From assembly GCF_015351595.1 (NCBI RefSeq), contig NZ_JADKPT010000006.1:1-64000 (forward strand): a stretch of DNA of 64,000 nt, given 5' to 3'. Shown piece by piece: positions 35,787-45,073 of this stretch (positions within the stretch are counted from its first letter, which is position 1; each line of letters opens with the position of its first letter). Below the pieces are notes generated by a model, which was given only the letters and a program-made list of their open reading frames with translations, did no database searches and had not been told where the DNA came from. The position numbers and the translations under genes were made by a program. Source of the DNA: Flavobacterium sp. LC2016-12 (GTDB taxonomy: Bacteria; Bacteroidota; Bacteroidia; Flavobacteriales; Flavobacteriaceae).

Positions 35787-37799
35787 TTAAATTCTTTTTA
35801 AAACTATTTTTTCTGTTTCTTTTGCAACCATTGCTTTATAATATTCTTTTAACATTTCATATTTATCAGCAGAAACAATAGCTTCATTTATCTGATGTGC
35901 AATATTTAATTGTAATGAATTACCATTAGATGCGATATTAAATTTAAAACTTCCTAAATTTTCGTCCATATTAAAAACTGCCGAAACAGGTAATGTTTCA
36001 ACAGCAAAACCTTCAGGAATTTGAATCGTAATATTGTACTTATCTAAAAATGGGTAACTAAAATCGACTGGATATTCACGGACTTCCTGTTTAAATGGAT
36101 TTTTCTCATCCGTAAAAAACAACATTGGGCTAACGTATATTTTACCTCCTATTACTTCACACAAATTATTTCCTGTAAATGAGTACGTCTCTATTGTAGG
36201 CAGCAAAACATCTTTTTCATTTGTTCTGCTGTACTCGCTAATCTCAATTTTATTGTTTTCGTTTTCGAGCTTCTCTAGATATTCTTCTTCTTTTATACCA
36301 TCAATATTATCTCGGATAACCATAGCATTGTAATCTGTACATTGTCTTCTGGTTTTTCCTGTAATTTTACCATCTGCATCAATACTATAATTCATAAAAA
36401 TATTATCGTTTGATGGTTTACTTGGCATTAAATCAATTTCCTGAGATGTACCATCTTTTCTAATCAATCTTCCTGACCAGTTTAGAACTCTTAAAGGCAA
36501 AATATTTGGCGTTGAAAATTTTTCAGTAGCATCAAGTAGAATATTTCCATTTGGAGTTTCAACAGCAGCAATTACATAATTAAAGGCATTTCTGTTAGGA
36601 AATAATGCGATTCCATTAGAACGTGTACTTAACAAGACTGGGGTTGCCGTTAAACCAGAATAACGTAGCATAGCGATAAGCATTAAATTAATATCGGCAA
36701 TATTACCCGTTTTTTCTTTATATGCTTTTTTCACTCCATTATCGCAACCATATCCCATGTAACCATTCCATTTTACATTAGCCTTTACATAATTAAAAAT
36801 AATCCAAATCTTTTCTTCCAGCGTATTTTTACCTGCTAATAATGTCTTTAAATCATCCTCAAAATACCCCGTTTTATTTAGTTCAGGGCCAAAATCATCA
36901 TATTCATAAATTGTTGTTACAACCGAATTCCAGTCTGTAGTGAACTCTTTCATAGGAGAATTTGGAAACTTTACCAATGAAAGTTCGTGTTCAACACTTG
37001 ATCTATAATTATCAATATTATTAACATAACTTTCTTCTTTCATTGAAGGAACATCAACTGCAATGTAATTCGTTTCATTTTCAATATAGTCAAGATGCAG
37101 GGTTGAATTATTAGGCTTAGAGAGTCCAACACGTTTTTCTTTCCCTGTATAAGTAATAGATCTCGGCTTTTTTAATGTTGTAATTTTAGGATAAAAATAT
37201 CCTTTTTGTCTAGAATTAAAGACATAATATTCAGGAATAAACGTTGAAAATTCCGAATAATTTACAGGAATTGAAGTTTGAAAATTCCATTCTCGTATAA
37301 GTCGATCACTTGGAGATTTGATAGTATATCTAAATTCAATTACAGATCCTTCTTTAACATTAGGCATTGTGATTTTTTTTTGCCCCATGTTTTTATTCAG
37401 TACTTCATCAAAAAAGCCGTCACTTTTAAGTTTTGTTTTTTCGATTTTACCATTTACTAAATTATATGTCACAGCATCTTCAAAAAAAACATGCTCTTTC
37501 AGGTTGGTAGTATTCCAATATGGCACTCCCTGATTAGCCCAATTATAACCTTCTTTTTTATAAATCTTAATCCTGGTTTCAACATCTGTAAAGACAAAAA
37601 AACTATTATCAATCGAATCGAATTCAATTCTCGATTCTCCTCTTTTGTATAAGATTGCCGCTACTGCTGAAGAATCTTTCGGATGTGATTTCTCTTGTAA
37701 TTCAGCAATTGTAACTTTTCCCAGCTTATAATTTTGAGCCTTAACTTTTGCCCATCCTAAAATCAGGAAAACTAAAATAACTAATAAGCGTAACTTCAT
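35787..37799 (-). CDS. DUF3857/transglutaminase-fold protein, paralogue 2 (pseudo-active)
   Basis: A 670-aa exported protein, signal peptide ending KVKAQ. The domain order is DUF3857, transglutaminase-like, DUF3858-like tail. The nucleophile position is TGNIADINL and the His position FNYVIAA, so Cys and His are missing. It is closest to paralogue 1 at 37802 (shared KAYKEKTGNI, RRQCTDYNA, LCEVIGGKIYV). Cysteines in RRQCTDYN and NLCEVIG are shared only by this pair. It is 1 nt from paralogue 3. Confidence 0.85.
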   Translation of the reverse strand: MKLRLLVILVFLILGWAKVKAQNYKLGKVTIAELQEKSHPKDSSAVAAILYKRGESRIEFDSIDNSFFVFTDVETRIKIYKKEGYNWANQGVPYWNTTNLKEHVFFEDAVTYNLVNGKIEKTKLKSDGFFDEVLNKNMGQKKITMPNVKEGSVIEFRYTIKSPSDRLIREWNFQTSIPVNYSEFSTFIPEYYVFNSRQKGYFYPKITTLKKPRSITYTGKEKRVGLSKPNNSTLHLDYIENETNYIAVDVPSMKEESYVNNIDNYRSSVEHELSLVKFPNSPMKEFTTDWNSVVTTIYEYDDFGPELNKTGYFEDDLKTLLAGKNTLEEKIWIIFNYVKANVKWNGYMGYGCDNGVKKAYKEKTGNIADINLMLIAMLRYSGLTATPVLLSTRSNGIALFPNRNAFNYVIAAVETPNGNILLDATEKFSTPNILPLRVLNWSGRLIRKDGTSQEIDLMPSKPSNDNIFMNYSIDADGKITGKTRRQCTDYNAMVIRDNIDGIKEEEYLEKLENENNKIEISEYSRTNEKDVLLPTIETYSFTGNNLCEVIGGKIYVSPMLFFTDEKNPFKQEVREYPVDFSYPFLDKYNITIQIPEGFAVETLPVSAVFNMDENLGSFKFNIASNGNSLQLNIAHQINEAIVSADKYEMLKEYYKAMVAKETEKIVLKRI

Positions 37800-37801
37800 C
37801 T

Positions 37802-39826
37802 TTAAATTCTTTTTAAAACTATTTTCTCTGTCTCTTTTGCAACCATACCTTTGTAATATTCTTTTAGCATTTCATATTTCTCAGTTGATACAATTGGTTC
37901 ATTAATTTGATGCGAAACTACCAATTGTAATGTTCCTCCATTTGCAACAATATTAAATTTAAAAGTACCTAAATTATCTTCCATCACAATTACTGCAGGT
38001 GTTGGCAATGTCTCAATTGCAAAACCTTCTGGTATCTTTATTGTGATATTATATTTATCGGTAAAAGGGAATCCAAAATCTACTGGATATTCTCTTATTT
38101 CCTGTTTAAATGGATTTTCTTTATTCGCAAAAAATAACATCGGATTTACATAAATTTTACCGCCAATCACTTCACATAAATTATTTCCTGTAAACGAATA
38201 AGTTTCAATCATTGGCAATAAAATCTCTTTTTCATTCTTCCTTTCATATTCGCTAACTTCAATTTTATTATTCTCATTTTCTAATTTCTCCAAATATTCT
38301 TCCTGTACAACGCCATCAACATTATCTCTTGTAATCAAAGCATTATAGTCTGTACATTGCCTTCTCGTTTTACCTGTAACTTTACCTTCCGCATCAATGC
38401 TGTAATTCATAAAAACCATATCATTTGATGCTCTTTTTGGCATTAAATCAACTTCTTCAGAACTTCCATCTTTACGAATCAGTCTTCCAAACCAATTTAA
38501 AGTTCGGAAAGGCAAAACATTTGGAACCGAAAATTTATCAGAAGCATCTAATAAAACATTTCCGCCTGGTGTTTCAACAAGAGCAATTACATAATTAAAA
38601 GCAGTTCTATTAGGAAACAATGCAATTCCGTTAGAACGCGTACTTACCAAAACAGGATTCGCCGTTAAGCCAGCATAACGCAACATTGCAGTCAACATTA
38701 AATTAATATCACCAATATTTCCTGTTTTTTCTTTGTAGGCCTTTTTAACTCCTAAATCACAATCATAGCCCGTATATTTATTCCATTTTATATTCGATTT
38801 CACATGATTTAATATCGCCAATATTTTTTCATCAGGCGTGTTTTTCCCTGCCAATACCGTTTTTAAATCTTCTTCAAAATAATCTGTTTTGTTTAATTCT
38901 GGCCCAAAAGAATCATAATCGTAAATTGTTTTTGCAACCGAATTCCAATCTGTAGAATAAGACTTCATTGGTTCATTTGGAAATTTCACCATAGCCAGTT
39001 CATATTGAACACTGGCGGTATAATTATCAATATTATTTACAAAAGCCTCGTCTTTCATTGCCGGAAGATTTTCACCGACATAAATAGTCTTAGTTTCTAT
39101 ATAGTCTATTTTATCCTGGGAAAATTCCGTTCTTGTAGCACCTCCTCCAAAGCCTCCTGAAGAAACCCTTTCTTTAGAATTCAATATTATTGATTTATTA
39201 CCTCTCTCCACAGTTACTTTAGGAGAAACATAACCTTTCAGTTGAGAGTTAAAAGTGTAATATTCCGGAATGTATGTTACAAACTCAGAATAGTTCACAG
39301 GAATACTGGTCTGAAAATTCCATTCCCTGATCATTCTGGCACCACTTCTAATGGTATACTTAAATTCTATAACGGAGCCTTCTTTAACATTGGGCATCGT
39401 TATTTTTTTCTGTCCTCTGAATTTATTAAGAACTTCATCAAACATTCCTTCGCTCTTTATTTTGGTTTTTTCAATTTTACCATTGACCAAATTATAAGTT
39501 ACAACATCACTAAAAGATACCTTCTCCGATAAGTTGTTGTTGTTATAATACCAAACTTCATGAGTAGCCCACTCATACCCTTCCTTATTATAAATTTTAA
39601 TTCTTGTTTCAACATCTGTAACTGTAATAAAACCATCATTCTGATTGTATTCAATTCTGGCACTTCCTTTTTTATACAAAATAGCAGCAGCAGCCGCTGA
39701 ATCTTTTGGATGCACTTTTTGTTCTAATTCAGCTATTGATACTTTTCCTAATTTAAATTCCTGGGCAGACACTCTTGAAAAGAACAAGAAGAAAAGGGAA
39801 AGACTAAAAAGTTTGATAAATTTCAT
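37802..39826 (-). CDS. DUF3857/transglutaminase-fold protein, paralogue 1 (pseudo-active)
   Basis: A 674-aa exported protein, signal peptide ending RVSAQ. It has a glycine-rich insert (RVSSGGFGGGATRTEF, about residues 217-232) not found in the other copies. The nucleophile position is TGNIGDINL and His position FNYVIAL; Asp is kept in VLLDAS. It ends KIVLKRI, as do paralogues 2 and 3. It lies 16 nt downstream of the active-site-bearing member at 39843 and 2 nt upstream of paralogue 2. Confidence 0.85.
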   Translation of the reverse strand: MKFIKLFSLSLFFLFFSRVSAQEFKLGKVSIAELEQKVHPKDSAAAAAILYKKGSARIEYNQNDGFITVTDVETRIKIYNKEGYEWATHEVWYYNNNNLSEKVSFSDVVTYNLVNGKIEKTKIKSEGMFDEVLNKFRGQKKITMPNVKEGSVIEFKYTIRSGARMIREWNFQTSIPVNYSEFVTYIPEYYTFNSQLKGYVSPKVTVERGNKSIILNSKERVSSGGFGGGATRTEFSQDKIDYIETKTIYVGENLPAMKDEAFVNNIDNYTASVQYELAMVKFPNEPMKSYSTDWNSVAKTIYDYDSFGPELNKTDYFEEDLKTVLAGKNTPDEKILAILNHVKSNIKWNKYTGYDCDLGVKKAYKEKTGNIGDINLMLTAMLRYAGLTANPVLVSTRSNGIALFPNRTAFNYVIALVETPGGNVLLDASDKFSVPNVLPFRTLNWFGRLIRKDGSSEEVDLMPKRASNDMVFMNYSIDAEGKVTGKTRRQCTDYNALITRDNVDGVVQEEYLEKLENENNKIEVSEYERKNEKEILLPMIETYSFTGNNLCEVIGGKIYVNPMLFFANKENPFKQEIREYPVDFGFPFTDKYNITIKIPEGFAIETLPTPAVIVMEDNLGTFKFNIVANGGTLQLVVSHQINEPIVSTEKYEMLKEYYKGMVAKETEKIVLKRI

Positions 39827-39842
39827 TGATTTTGGTTCTTAA

Positions 39843-41750
39843 TTAGTTTTTAGTTAATATAATTTTGGCGTTATCGTTTCTGGATACTTGCTCCATAAAA
39901 AGGCGATACTCATCGTAATCCTTATTAGAATACTTACCTTTATTTACGAACATAGAGCGTTTGTAGAGCAGTTTGTTGTTTTCTTTTTTGATGATTTCTG
40001 TCTTATATTCTCCAAATTTTCCCTTTAATTCATAGTTTGAAGGAATAAACTCGATAGTAAAACCAGCTGGTAAATTAATCTCAATTTCATCTGTATCTAA
40101 ATAGCCACGCTCAATCTCAAAAGGATTTTTTCTATTTCTGATGCGTTTTATATTTTCGGTGTTTTGATTGAAAGCATCAACAGCAAAAATCATTTTATTG
40201 GATGAAATTGAAGCGTAGTTTATAGCACTGATTTGAACATCTTCAGTAAAGCGTATATTTTCCTTATTATTAGTAAATGTTATTTTACCCAATTTCAGAT
40301 TATTTATATGATCCCAATATTTTTTATAATGGGCTTCTTTTTCTGTAGGCTGAAAAGTTTCTAATCTTTGTTTAGAACTATATTGTGACCCTTCTGAACT
40401 TATCAAAATTGAACCCGAAAAATTTCCATTTTCATCAATAGTATAAAATCCTTTGTCAGTTTGTGTATTGCCTTTGTCTTCATAGATTTTAGTTCTGACA
40501 ATTACTCCACCTTCAGGCTTAACAACTAAAACATCTCTATCGTCTGTAAAAGTTCCCTGATATCCAAACGGATCATCCTGACTTGTACACTCCAGAAAAG
40601 TATAGTTCTCTCCATGTGGAATTGCTAATATCATATGATTTCCCTGCATCGAAACAAAATCAGACTGAATATTTGATTTATGACGATCACCGTACAAAAT
40701 TGTATTGTACGAAGGAACATCCACAGCCTGTAAAAGTGCTTTTGTATAATTTGACAATGCTTTACAATCACCATACCCTAAACGATCTACATCTGTTGCA
40801 AGCATTGGTTTCCATCCTCCAATTCCGACAGCAATATTTACATATCTTGATTTTTTCTGAACATAATCATAAATAATTTTTGCTTTTTTTATCGGGTCTT
40901 TTTCATCTCCTACTAATGCTTTTATTCTCGCCTTAGTTTCTTCAGATAAATCAGTAGTTCCAGTTAGAATTTTTTCAGCATACCATTTACCAAATGCCTC
41001 CCAGGTTTTAGCTGTCCCGTCAACACCTTCTAAATGAAAACTTTCTAGACCCATCATAATTCTAGGATAAAGATCTCTGCCAGATGGACTTAAACTTTCA
41101 GCTCTCTGAGCTAATATATTAGTCGCAACATAACTTAATTGTGTGTCCGTATCTAAAGTTTTCTTGATATTATATCCGGTGAGCTGAAATTCCTTCTTTT
41201 TAAAACCGAGGTTATTAGGATAAGTAACATTTAAGACGCATTTCTCAATACTTACAGCAGTGCCTCCCAAGAAATACCATTGTGGTAAAAAGGCAGTATT
41301 GGAACTTTCAATCTCACTATTGTAAACAACAGTGAAAGGATAAGAAACTGGAGTATATTCTAAAAAAATTACACGATTATCCGAAAAAAGAGTGCTTCCG
41401 CTGACTGCGCTCTGATCTTTAAAATCTTTTCGTTTAACTTTCTTTATTTCATTACCAAAGGCATCATAAACAATTGCTTCGATACTTTTTACTGAAGTTG
41501 ATTTATCATACCCCTGATAAGCATCAATATCACTTAACCCTGTTTCATTAAAAACCGTTACTACTCTTTGTAGTTTGATATTCATACTACGTTGTGAAGT
41601 AATGACAATATCCATTTTGTCTAAACGTACGACCGCATCTGCATTTGTCTTAAGACTATCAGAAATGGTTAACACAGAATAATCGCTCTTTTGAGCAGAA
41701 GAAATAAGCGTAAAAAACAAAAAAATTAACGCAAAAAAAGGGGTTTTCAT
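39843..41750 (-). CDS. DUF3857 transglutaminase-like protein with intact catalytic residues
   Basis: A 635-aa exported protein and first gene of the cluster. The signal peptide ends SSAQ (residue 19). DUF3857 (about 50-210) precedes a transglutaminase-like core (about 260-400). The core has the full triad: Cys in GYGDCKALSNY, His in QGNHMILAIPHG and Asp in CTSQDDPFGY. It may be a periplasmic amide hydrolase or crosslinker; the substrate is unknown. It is only distantly similar to the four downstream paralogues. A TATATTTG promoter element lies 17 nt upstream of the start. Confidence 0.85.
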   Translation of the reverse strand: MKTPFFALIFLFFTLISSAQKSDYSVLTISDSLKTNADAVVRLDKMDIVITSQRSMNIKLQRVVTVFNETGLSDIDAYQGYDKSTSVKSIEAIVYDAFGNEIKKVKRKDFKDQSAVSGSTLFSDNRVIFLEYTPVSYPFTVVYNSEIESSNTAFLPQWYFLGGTAVSIEKCVLNVTYPNNLGFKKKEFQLTGYNIKKTLDTDTQLSYVATNILAQRAESLSPSGRDLYPRIMMGLESFHLEGVDGTAKTWEAFGKWYAEKILTGTTDLSEETKARIKALVGDEKDPIKKAKIIYDYVQKKSRYVNIAVGIGGWKPMLATDVDRLGYGDCKALSNYTKALLQAVDVPSYNTILYGDRHKSNIQSDFVSMQGNHMILAIPHGENYTFLECTSQDDPFGYQGTFTDDRDVLVVKPEGGVIVRTKIYEDKGNTQTDKGFYTIDENGNFSGSILISSEGSQYSSKQRLETFQPTEKEAHYKKYWDHINNLKLGKITFTNNKENIRFTEDVQISAINYASISSNKMIFAVDAFNQNTENIKRIRNRKNPFEIERGYLDTDEIEINLPAGFTIEFIPSNYELKGKFGEYKTEIIKKENNKLLYKRSMFVNKGKYSNKDYDEYRLFMEQVSRNDNAKIILTKN

Positions 41751-41766
41751 TAGTAAGTAATTTCTT

Positions 41767-41774
41767 CAAATATA
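41767..41774 (-). promoter_or_regulatory. Promoter -7 element (TATATTTG) of the DUF3857 operon
   Basis: TATATTTG on the minus strand, 17 nt before the ATG of the first DUF3857 gene, would give a very short leader. No clear -33 TTG. The five DUF3857 genes and the MazG-like gene follow with gaps of 1-16 nt. Confidence 0.5.
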
Positions 41775-41813
41775 TATTATTTTTAGAAATTCTTAACATT
41801 TGTTTAGTTTTTT

Positions 41814-42266
41814 TTATTCCTTGTTTTTGCTGTCTATTATGATGGTAACAGGTCCGTCATTTAATAGGCTGACTTTCATATCAGCACCAAAAATTCCTGT
41901 CTGCACTTTTTTAGAAAAGTCTTTTTCTAAAGATTTCACGAAGTTTTCATACATCGGAATAGCAAACTCTGGTTTTGAAGCTTTTAAGTATGAAGGACGA
42001 TTGCCTTTTTTTGTGGACGCATGAAGCGTAAACTGACTTACAACAATAATATCGCCATCAATATCCTGAACTGAGCAGTTCATGACATCATTTTCATCAC
42101 CAAAAATTCTCATTTTAATGATTTTTCCAACCAGCCAATCAATGTCTTCCTGAGTGTCGGCATCTTCAATACCAACTAAAACTAATAATCCTTTTTGAAT
42201 ATCGGCAGTTTTATTTCCTTCTACAGTTACTGACGCTTGGGAAACTCTTTGAAGAACAACTCTCAT
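41814..42266 (-). CDS. dtd: D-aminoacyl-tRNA deacylase
   Basis: A 150-aa enzyme that removes D-amino acids from tRNA. The two active-site motifs are SQFTLHAS (about residues 78-85) and NDGPVTII (about 137-144), with the start MRVVLQRVSQASVTV typical of Dtd. Full length. It is the last gene of a set with the four-helix-bundle gene and rsgA, separated from the former by one of two facing repeats. Confidence 0.96.
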   Translation of the reverse strand: MRVVLQRVSQASVTVEGNKTADIQKGLLVLVGIEDADTQEDIDWLVGKIIKMRIFGDENDVMNCSVQDIDGDIIVVSQFTLHASTKKGNRPSYLKASKPEFAIPMYENFVKSLEKDFSKKVQTGIFGADMKVSLLNDGPVTIIIDSKNKE

Positions 42267-42269
42267 GTT

Positions 42270-42299
42270 AATTGTGAATTATGAATGGTTAATTGTGAA
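42270..42299 (+). repeat. Left arm of a 30-bp inverted repeat around the four-helix-bundle gene
   Basis: The arm reads AATTGTGAATTATGAATGGT and then TAATTGTGAA. It matches the reverse complement of 42665-42694 at 27 of 30 positions. It begins 4 nt from the dtd start codon. Confidence 0.8.
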
Positions 42300-42311
42300 T
42301 TTAGATCGTAT

Positions 42312-42662
42312 TCAATTTTGTTTCGTTGTAATTATGATTGAAGCTAATATTTTATTTATTTCTACAATATCAGATTTAATTGATTTGAATTGAGTTTCAT
42401 TTAAATAATCTGACTGAAACAACAATTCCAACCAATAATCTGTTTCGTTGGCTTCTTTTTGTGTAATTGCAAGTTTATGAATAAAGTCTTTTTTGCTTTC
42501 TGCTTGTTCGGATTCGCGAACCAATGCTCCTATTGAAGTTCCACTGCGAAGTAATTGTTTGCTTAAAACAAATTCTTTCTTTTCCTGATTTAGAAACTGA
42601 AACAATTTAACAATCCTCAAAGCAAAATTAAAAGATTTTGTCTTTATAACGTTATCTGCCAT
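42312..42662 (-). CDS. Four-helix-bundle protein (23S rRNA intervening-sequence protein family)
   Basis: A 116-aa cytosolic helical protein of the S23/IVP family: VIKTKSFNFALRIVKLFQFL, LLRSGTSIGALVRESEQAES, KKDFIHKLAITQKEANETDYWL and a last helix near residues 90-112. Relatives are found in 23S rRNA intervening sequences and as the accessory protein of diversity-generating retroelements, but neither is here. The ATG at 42662 is preferred over a TTG three codons upstream, inside the repeat. It is flanked by inverted repeats at 42270-42299 and 42665-42694, between dtd and rsgA. Confidence 0.9.
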   Translation of the reverse strand: MADNVIKTKSFNFALRIVKLFQFLNQEKKEFVLSKQLLRSGTSIGALVRESEQAESKKDFIHKLAITQKEANETDYWLELLFQSDYLNETQFKSIKSDIVEINKILASIIITTKQN

Positions 42663-42664
42663 AA

Positions 42665-42694
42665 TTAACAATTAACCATTTACAATTCACAATT
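42665..42694 (-). repeat. Right arm of the inverted repeat around the four-helix-bundle gene
   Basis: Reverse complement begins AATTGTGAATTGTAAATGGT and matches the left arm at 27 of 30 bases. It fills the 30 nt between the rsgA stop and the start of the helix-bundle gene. Confidence 0.8.
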
Positions 42695-43676
42695 ATTTCT
42701 GATTTCTTGTTTCATCACTAATTTTACGATCCTCATCATAAGTGTCTGTACGATAATTTTCTTCATCGCCTTCGAGGATTTTCAGATAACTATTATAACG
42801 GGACCAGGCGATCTCGTCTCTTTCTAAAGCGGCTTTTATAGCACAATGCGGTTCTTCTTTATGAAGACAATTGTTAAACTTGCACTGATCTTTCAATTTG
42901 AAAAATTCAGGAAAATACCCGCTGATTTCTTCTTTCTCCATATCCACAATTCCGAAACCTTTAATTCCAGGGGTATCGATAATTTTGGCATCAAAAGACA
43001 AATCATACATCTCCGCAAAAGTCGTTGTGTGCTGACCTTGTTTACTGGCTTCGGAAATGGTTTTGGTTTTAAGATGCAAAGAAGGTTCCATCGCATTTAC
43101 TAAAGTCGATTTCCCAACACCTGAATGTCCTGAAAACATACTTACTTTTCCTATCATCATTTCTTTTAACTCCTCAACACCTTTCATTTCAGTAGAAGAA
43201 ACACGAAGACATTTGTAACCAATTTGCTGATATACATATTGCATGTACAATTGATCTTCCAGAGTTGGCTCGTCAAAAGTATCTATCTTATTAAAAACCA
43301 AAATAGTTTCAATATTGTAAGCCTCGGCAGTTACCAAAAAACGATCTATAAAATTGAATGTCGTTGGGGGATTATTAATCGTGATCAATAAAAACACACG
43401 ATCAATATTCGAAGCAATAATATGCATTTGATGCGAAAGGTTAACCGATTTACGAACGATGTAATTCTTTCTTTCGTGAATATTAAAAATCGTTCCGGTT
43501 ACCGCATCTGAAGTTTCTTCCAATTCATAATCGACAATATCGCCTACAGCAATAGGATTAGTACTTTTAATACCTTTCATCCTAAACTTCCCTTTCATAC
43601 GGCATTCTATAAAATCGCCTTGTTCCGATTTTACGGTGTACCAACTTCCTGTAGATTTATATACGAGTCCTGTCAT
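42693..43676 (-). CDS. rsgA: Ribosome small subunit-dependent GTPase A
   Basis: A 327-aa 30S maturation GTPase with circularly permuted G motifs: OB-fold N-terminus (about 1-75), G4 FNKID (about 125), G1 GHSGVGKSTLV (about 182-192) and G3 DTPGIKGFG (about 230). The zinc-binding C-terminus has CKFNNCLHKEEPHC (about 275-288). The length is in the usual range. A TATCTTTG promoter element lies 52 nt upstream. Confidence 0.96.
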   Translation of the reverse strand: MTGLVYKSTGSWYTVKSEQGDFIECRMKGKFRMKGIKSTNPIAVGDIVDYELEETSDAVTGTIFNIHERKNYIVRKSVNLSHQMHIIASNIDRVFLLITINNPPTTFNFIDRFLVTAEAYNIETILVFNKIDTFDEPTLEDQLYMQYVYQQIGYKCLRVSSTEMKGVEELKEMMIGKVSMFSGHSGVGKSTLVNAMEPSLHLKTKTISEASKQGQHTTTFAEMYDLSFDAKIIDTPGIKGFGIVDMEKEEISGYFPEFFKLKDQCKFNNCLHKEEPHCAIKAALERDEIAWSRYNSYLKILEGDEENYRTDTYDEDRKISDETRNQK

Positions 43677-43728
43677 TCTTTAATTTTAGATTGCTGATTT
43701 TAGATTTCAGATTGAAATTAAATCTTTG

Positions 43729-43736
43729 CAAAGATA
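43729..43736 (-). promoter_or_regulatory. rsgA promoter -7 element (TATCTTTG)
   Basis: TATCTTTG on the minus strand, with GCAAAG following, as seen also before queE and DUF3109. No clear TTG at -33. Confidence 0.55.
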
Positions 43737-43755
43737 AATGAATAATTTTAAAGAT

Positions 43756-43834
43756 TGTCCTCGGTTTCATCCGTAGGGATAAAGATTATGATTATTGATT
43801 ACGTCACCACGGCTGAAACCGTTGGCTACTATAT
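43756..43834. repeat. Intergenic element with GGTTTCA/TGAAACC arms
   Basis: CTCGGTTTCATCCG near 43759-43772 faces CGGCTGAAACCGTTGGC near 43810-43826. The arms pair imperfectly across about 40 nt. The gap 43677-43978 also holds the terminator at 43844-43874 but no gene. Confidence 0.4.
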
Positions 43835-43843
43835 AAAACAAAA

Positions 43844-43874
43844 ATCCCCACTCTTCTTTCGAAGAAATGGGGAT
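43844..43874 (-). terminator. Terminator of the Phe/Tyr operon
   Basis: ATCCCCA (43844-43850) pairs with TGGGGAT (43868-43874), with an inner CTTC/GAAG pairing. On the minus strand it is followed by TTTTGTTTT. It lies about 105 nt past the last gene of the aromatic operon and separates it from rsgA. Confidence 0.8.
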
Positions 43875-43978
43875 TAAAAAAACAATCTATTTTTAAATCT
43901 ATGATATAAGAAAACCAAATAACAAAATTCAGATAAAACCAAATTTAACTTATATCACTTATATGTTTTTAGAGAAAA

Positions 43979-45061
43979 TTATGCATTGAATATTTTCTCC
44001 TGGTGACCAATACTTTCCTGGTGGATTGCTTTGAACATTCTCAAAACAAACTCTTCAGTAAGACCTTTTTTCTCACCTTCTAAAATCATTTTTCCTAAAA
44101 TTTCATTCCAACGATTGTTTTGAAGAATCGCTACGTTTGCGTCTTTTTTCACCTGACCAATTTCGTCAGCAACTTTCATACGTTTTCCTAATAACTCTAA
44201 TAAATTAGCATCCAAAACGTCAATGTTAGCTCTTAATTTAGTCATTTTTGAACTGTACTCATCTGTAGTATCGTCTGTTTTTCTGATCGTCAAATCTTTA
44301 ATGATTTGTTTCAAAGCATCAGGAGTAACTTGTTGAGCAGCATCAGACCAAGCGTTGTCCGGATCGTAGTGCGTTTCGATAATCATACCATCGTAATTCA
44401 AATCTAAAGCCTCTTGTGTTACTTCAAAAATCATTTTACGATCTCCGGTAATGTGAGATGGATCGATGATCAATGGTAAATCAGGGAATTTGTTTTGTAA
44501 TTCGATAGCAATCTGCCATTCTGGAATATTTCTGTATTTAGTTTTTTCGTAAGTAGAAAAACCTCTATGAATAACTCCTAATTTCTCGATTCCAGCCATA
44601 TGTAAACGCTCAACACCACCTAACCATAAAGCTAAATCCGGGTTTACTGGGTTTTTAACCAAAACGATTTTATCAGTTCCTTTCAAAGTATCAGCAATTT
44701 CCTGAACTGCGAAAGGGTTTGCAGTTGTACGAGCACCAACCCATAAAACATCGATATCATGTTCCAAAGCTAATTTACAGTGAGCTGCAGTCGCAACTTC
44801 AGTTCCCATCAATAAACCAGTTTCTTTTTTAGCTTTTTGCAACCATTTTAAACCAATTTCTCCAACACCTTCAAATCCTCCCGGACGCGTTCTTGGTTTC
44901 CAGATTCCAGCTCTGAATACACTAACTTTTGAATCTTTCAATTCATGAGCAATCTTTAATACTTGATCTTCCGTTTCTGCACTACAAGGTCCAGCTATCA
45001 CAAGTGGGTGATTTAAATTGAAATCTTCTAACCACTTTCTCATTTCTTTCTTATTTTCCAT
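43979..45061 (-). CDS. Bifunctional 3-deoxy-7-phosphoheptulonate synthase / chorismate mutase
   Basis: A 360-aa fusion. Residues about 1-250 are a type I-beta DAHP synthase (VIAGPCSAE, FRAGIWKPRTRPGGFEG, GTEVATAAH, LIIDPSHITGDR). Residues about 270-355 are an AroQ-type chorismate mutase (KLRANIDVLDANLLELLGKR, then EIGQVKKDANVAIL and RWNEIL). It thus performs the first step of the aromatic pathway and the branch to prephenate. It is last in the operon pheA-aminotransferase-tyrA-this gene; the fused mutase domain commonly provides feedback control of such synthases. Confidence 0.94.
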   Translation of the reverse strand: MENKKEMRKWLEDFNLNHPLVIAGPCSAETEDQVLKIAHELKDSKVSVFRAGIWKPRTRPGGFEGVGEIGLKWLQKAKKETGLLMGTEVATAAHCKLALEHDIDVLWVGARTTANPFAVQEIADTLKGTDKIVLVKNPVNPDLALWLGGVERLHMAGIEKLGVIHRGFSTYEKTKYRNIPEWQIAIELQNKFPDLPLIIDPSHITGDRKMIFEVTQEALDLNYDGMIIETHYDPDNAWSDAAQQVTPDALKQIIKDLTIRKTDDTTDEYSSKMTKLRANIDVLDANLLELLGKRMKVADEIGQVKKDANVAILQNNRWNEILGKMILEGEKKGLTEEFVLRMFKAIHQESIGHQEKIFNA

Positions 45062-45073
45062 CTTAATTCTAAT

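Noticed and set aside
40583..40876. A 97-codon plus-strand frame inside the first DUF3857 gene
   Set aside because: It is antisense to a well-supported gene and has no recognisable protein features.
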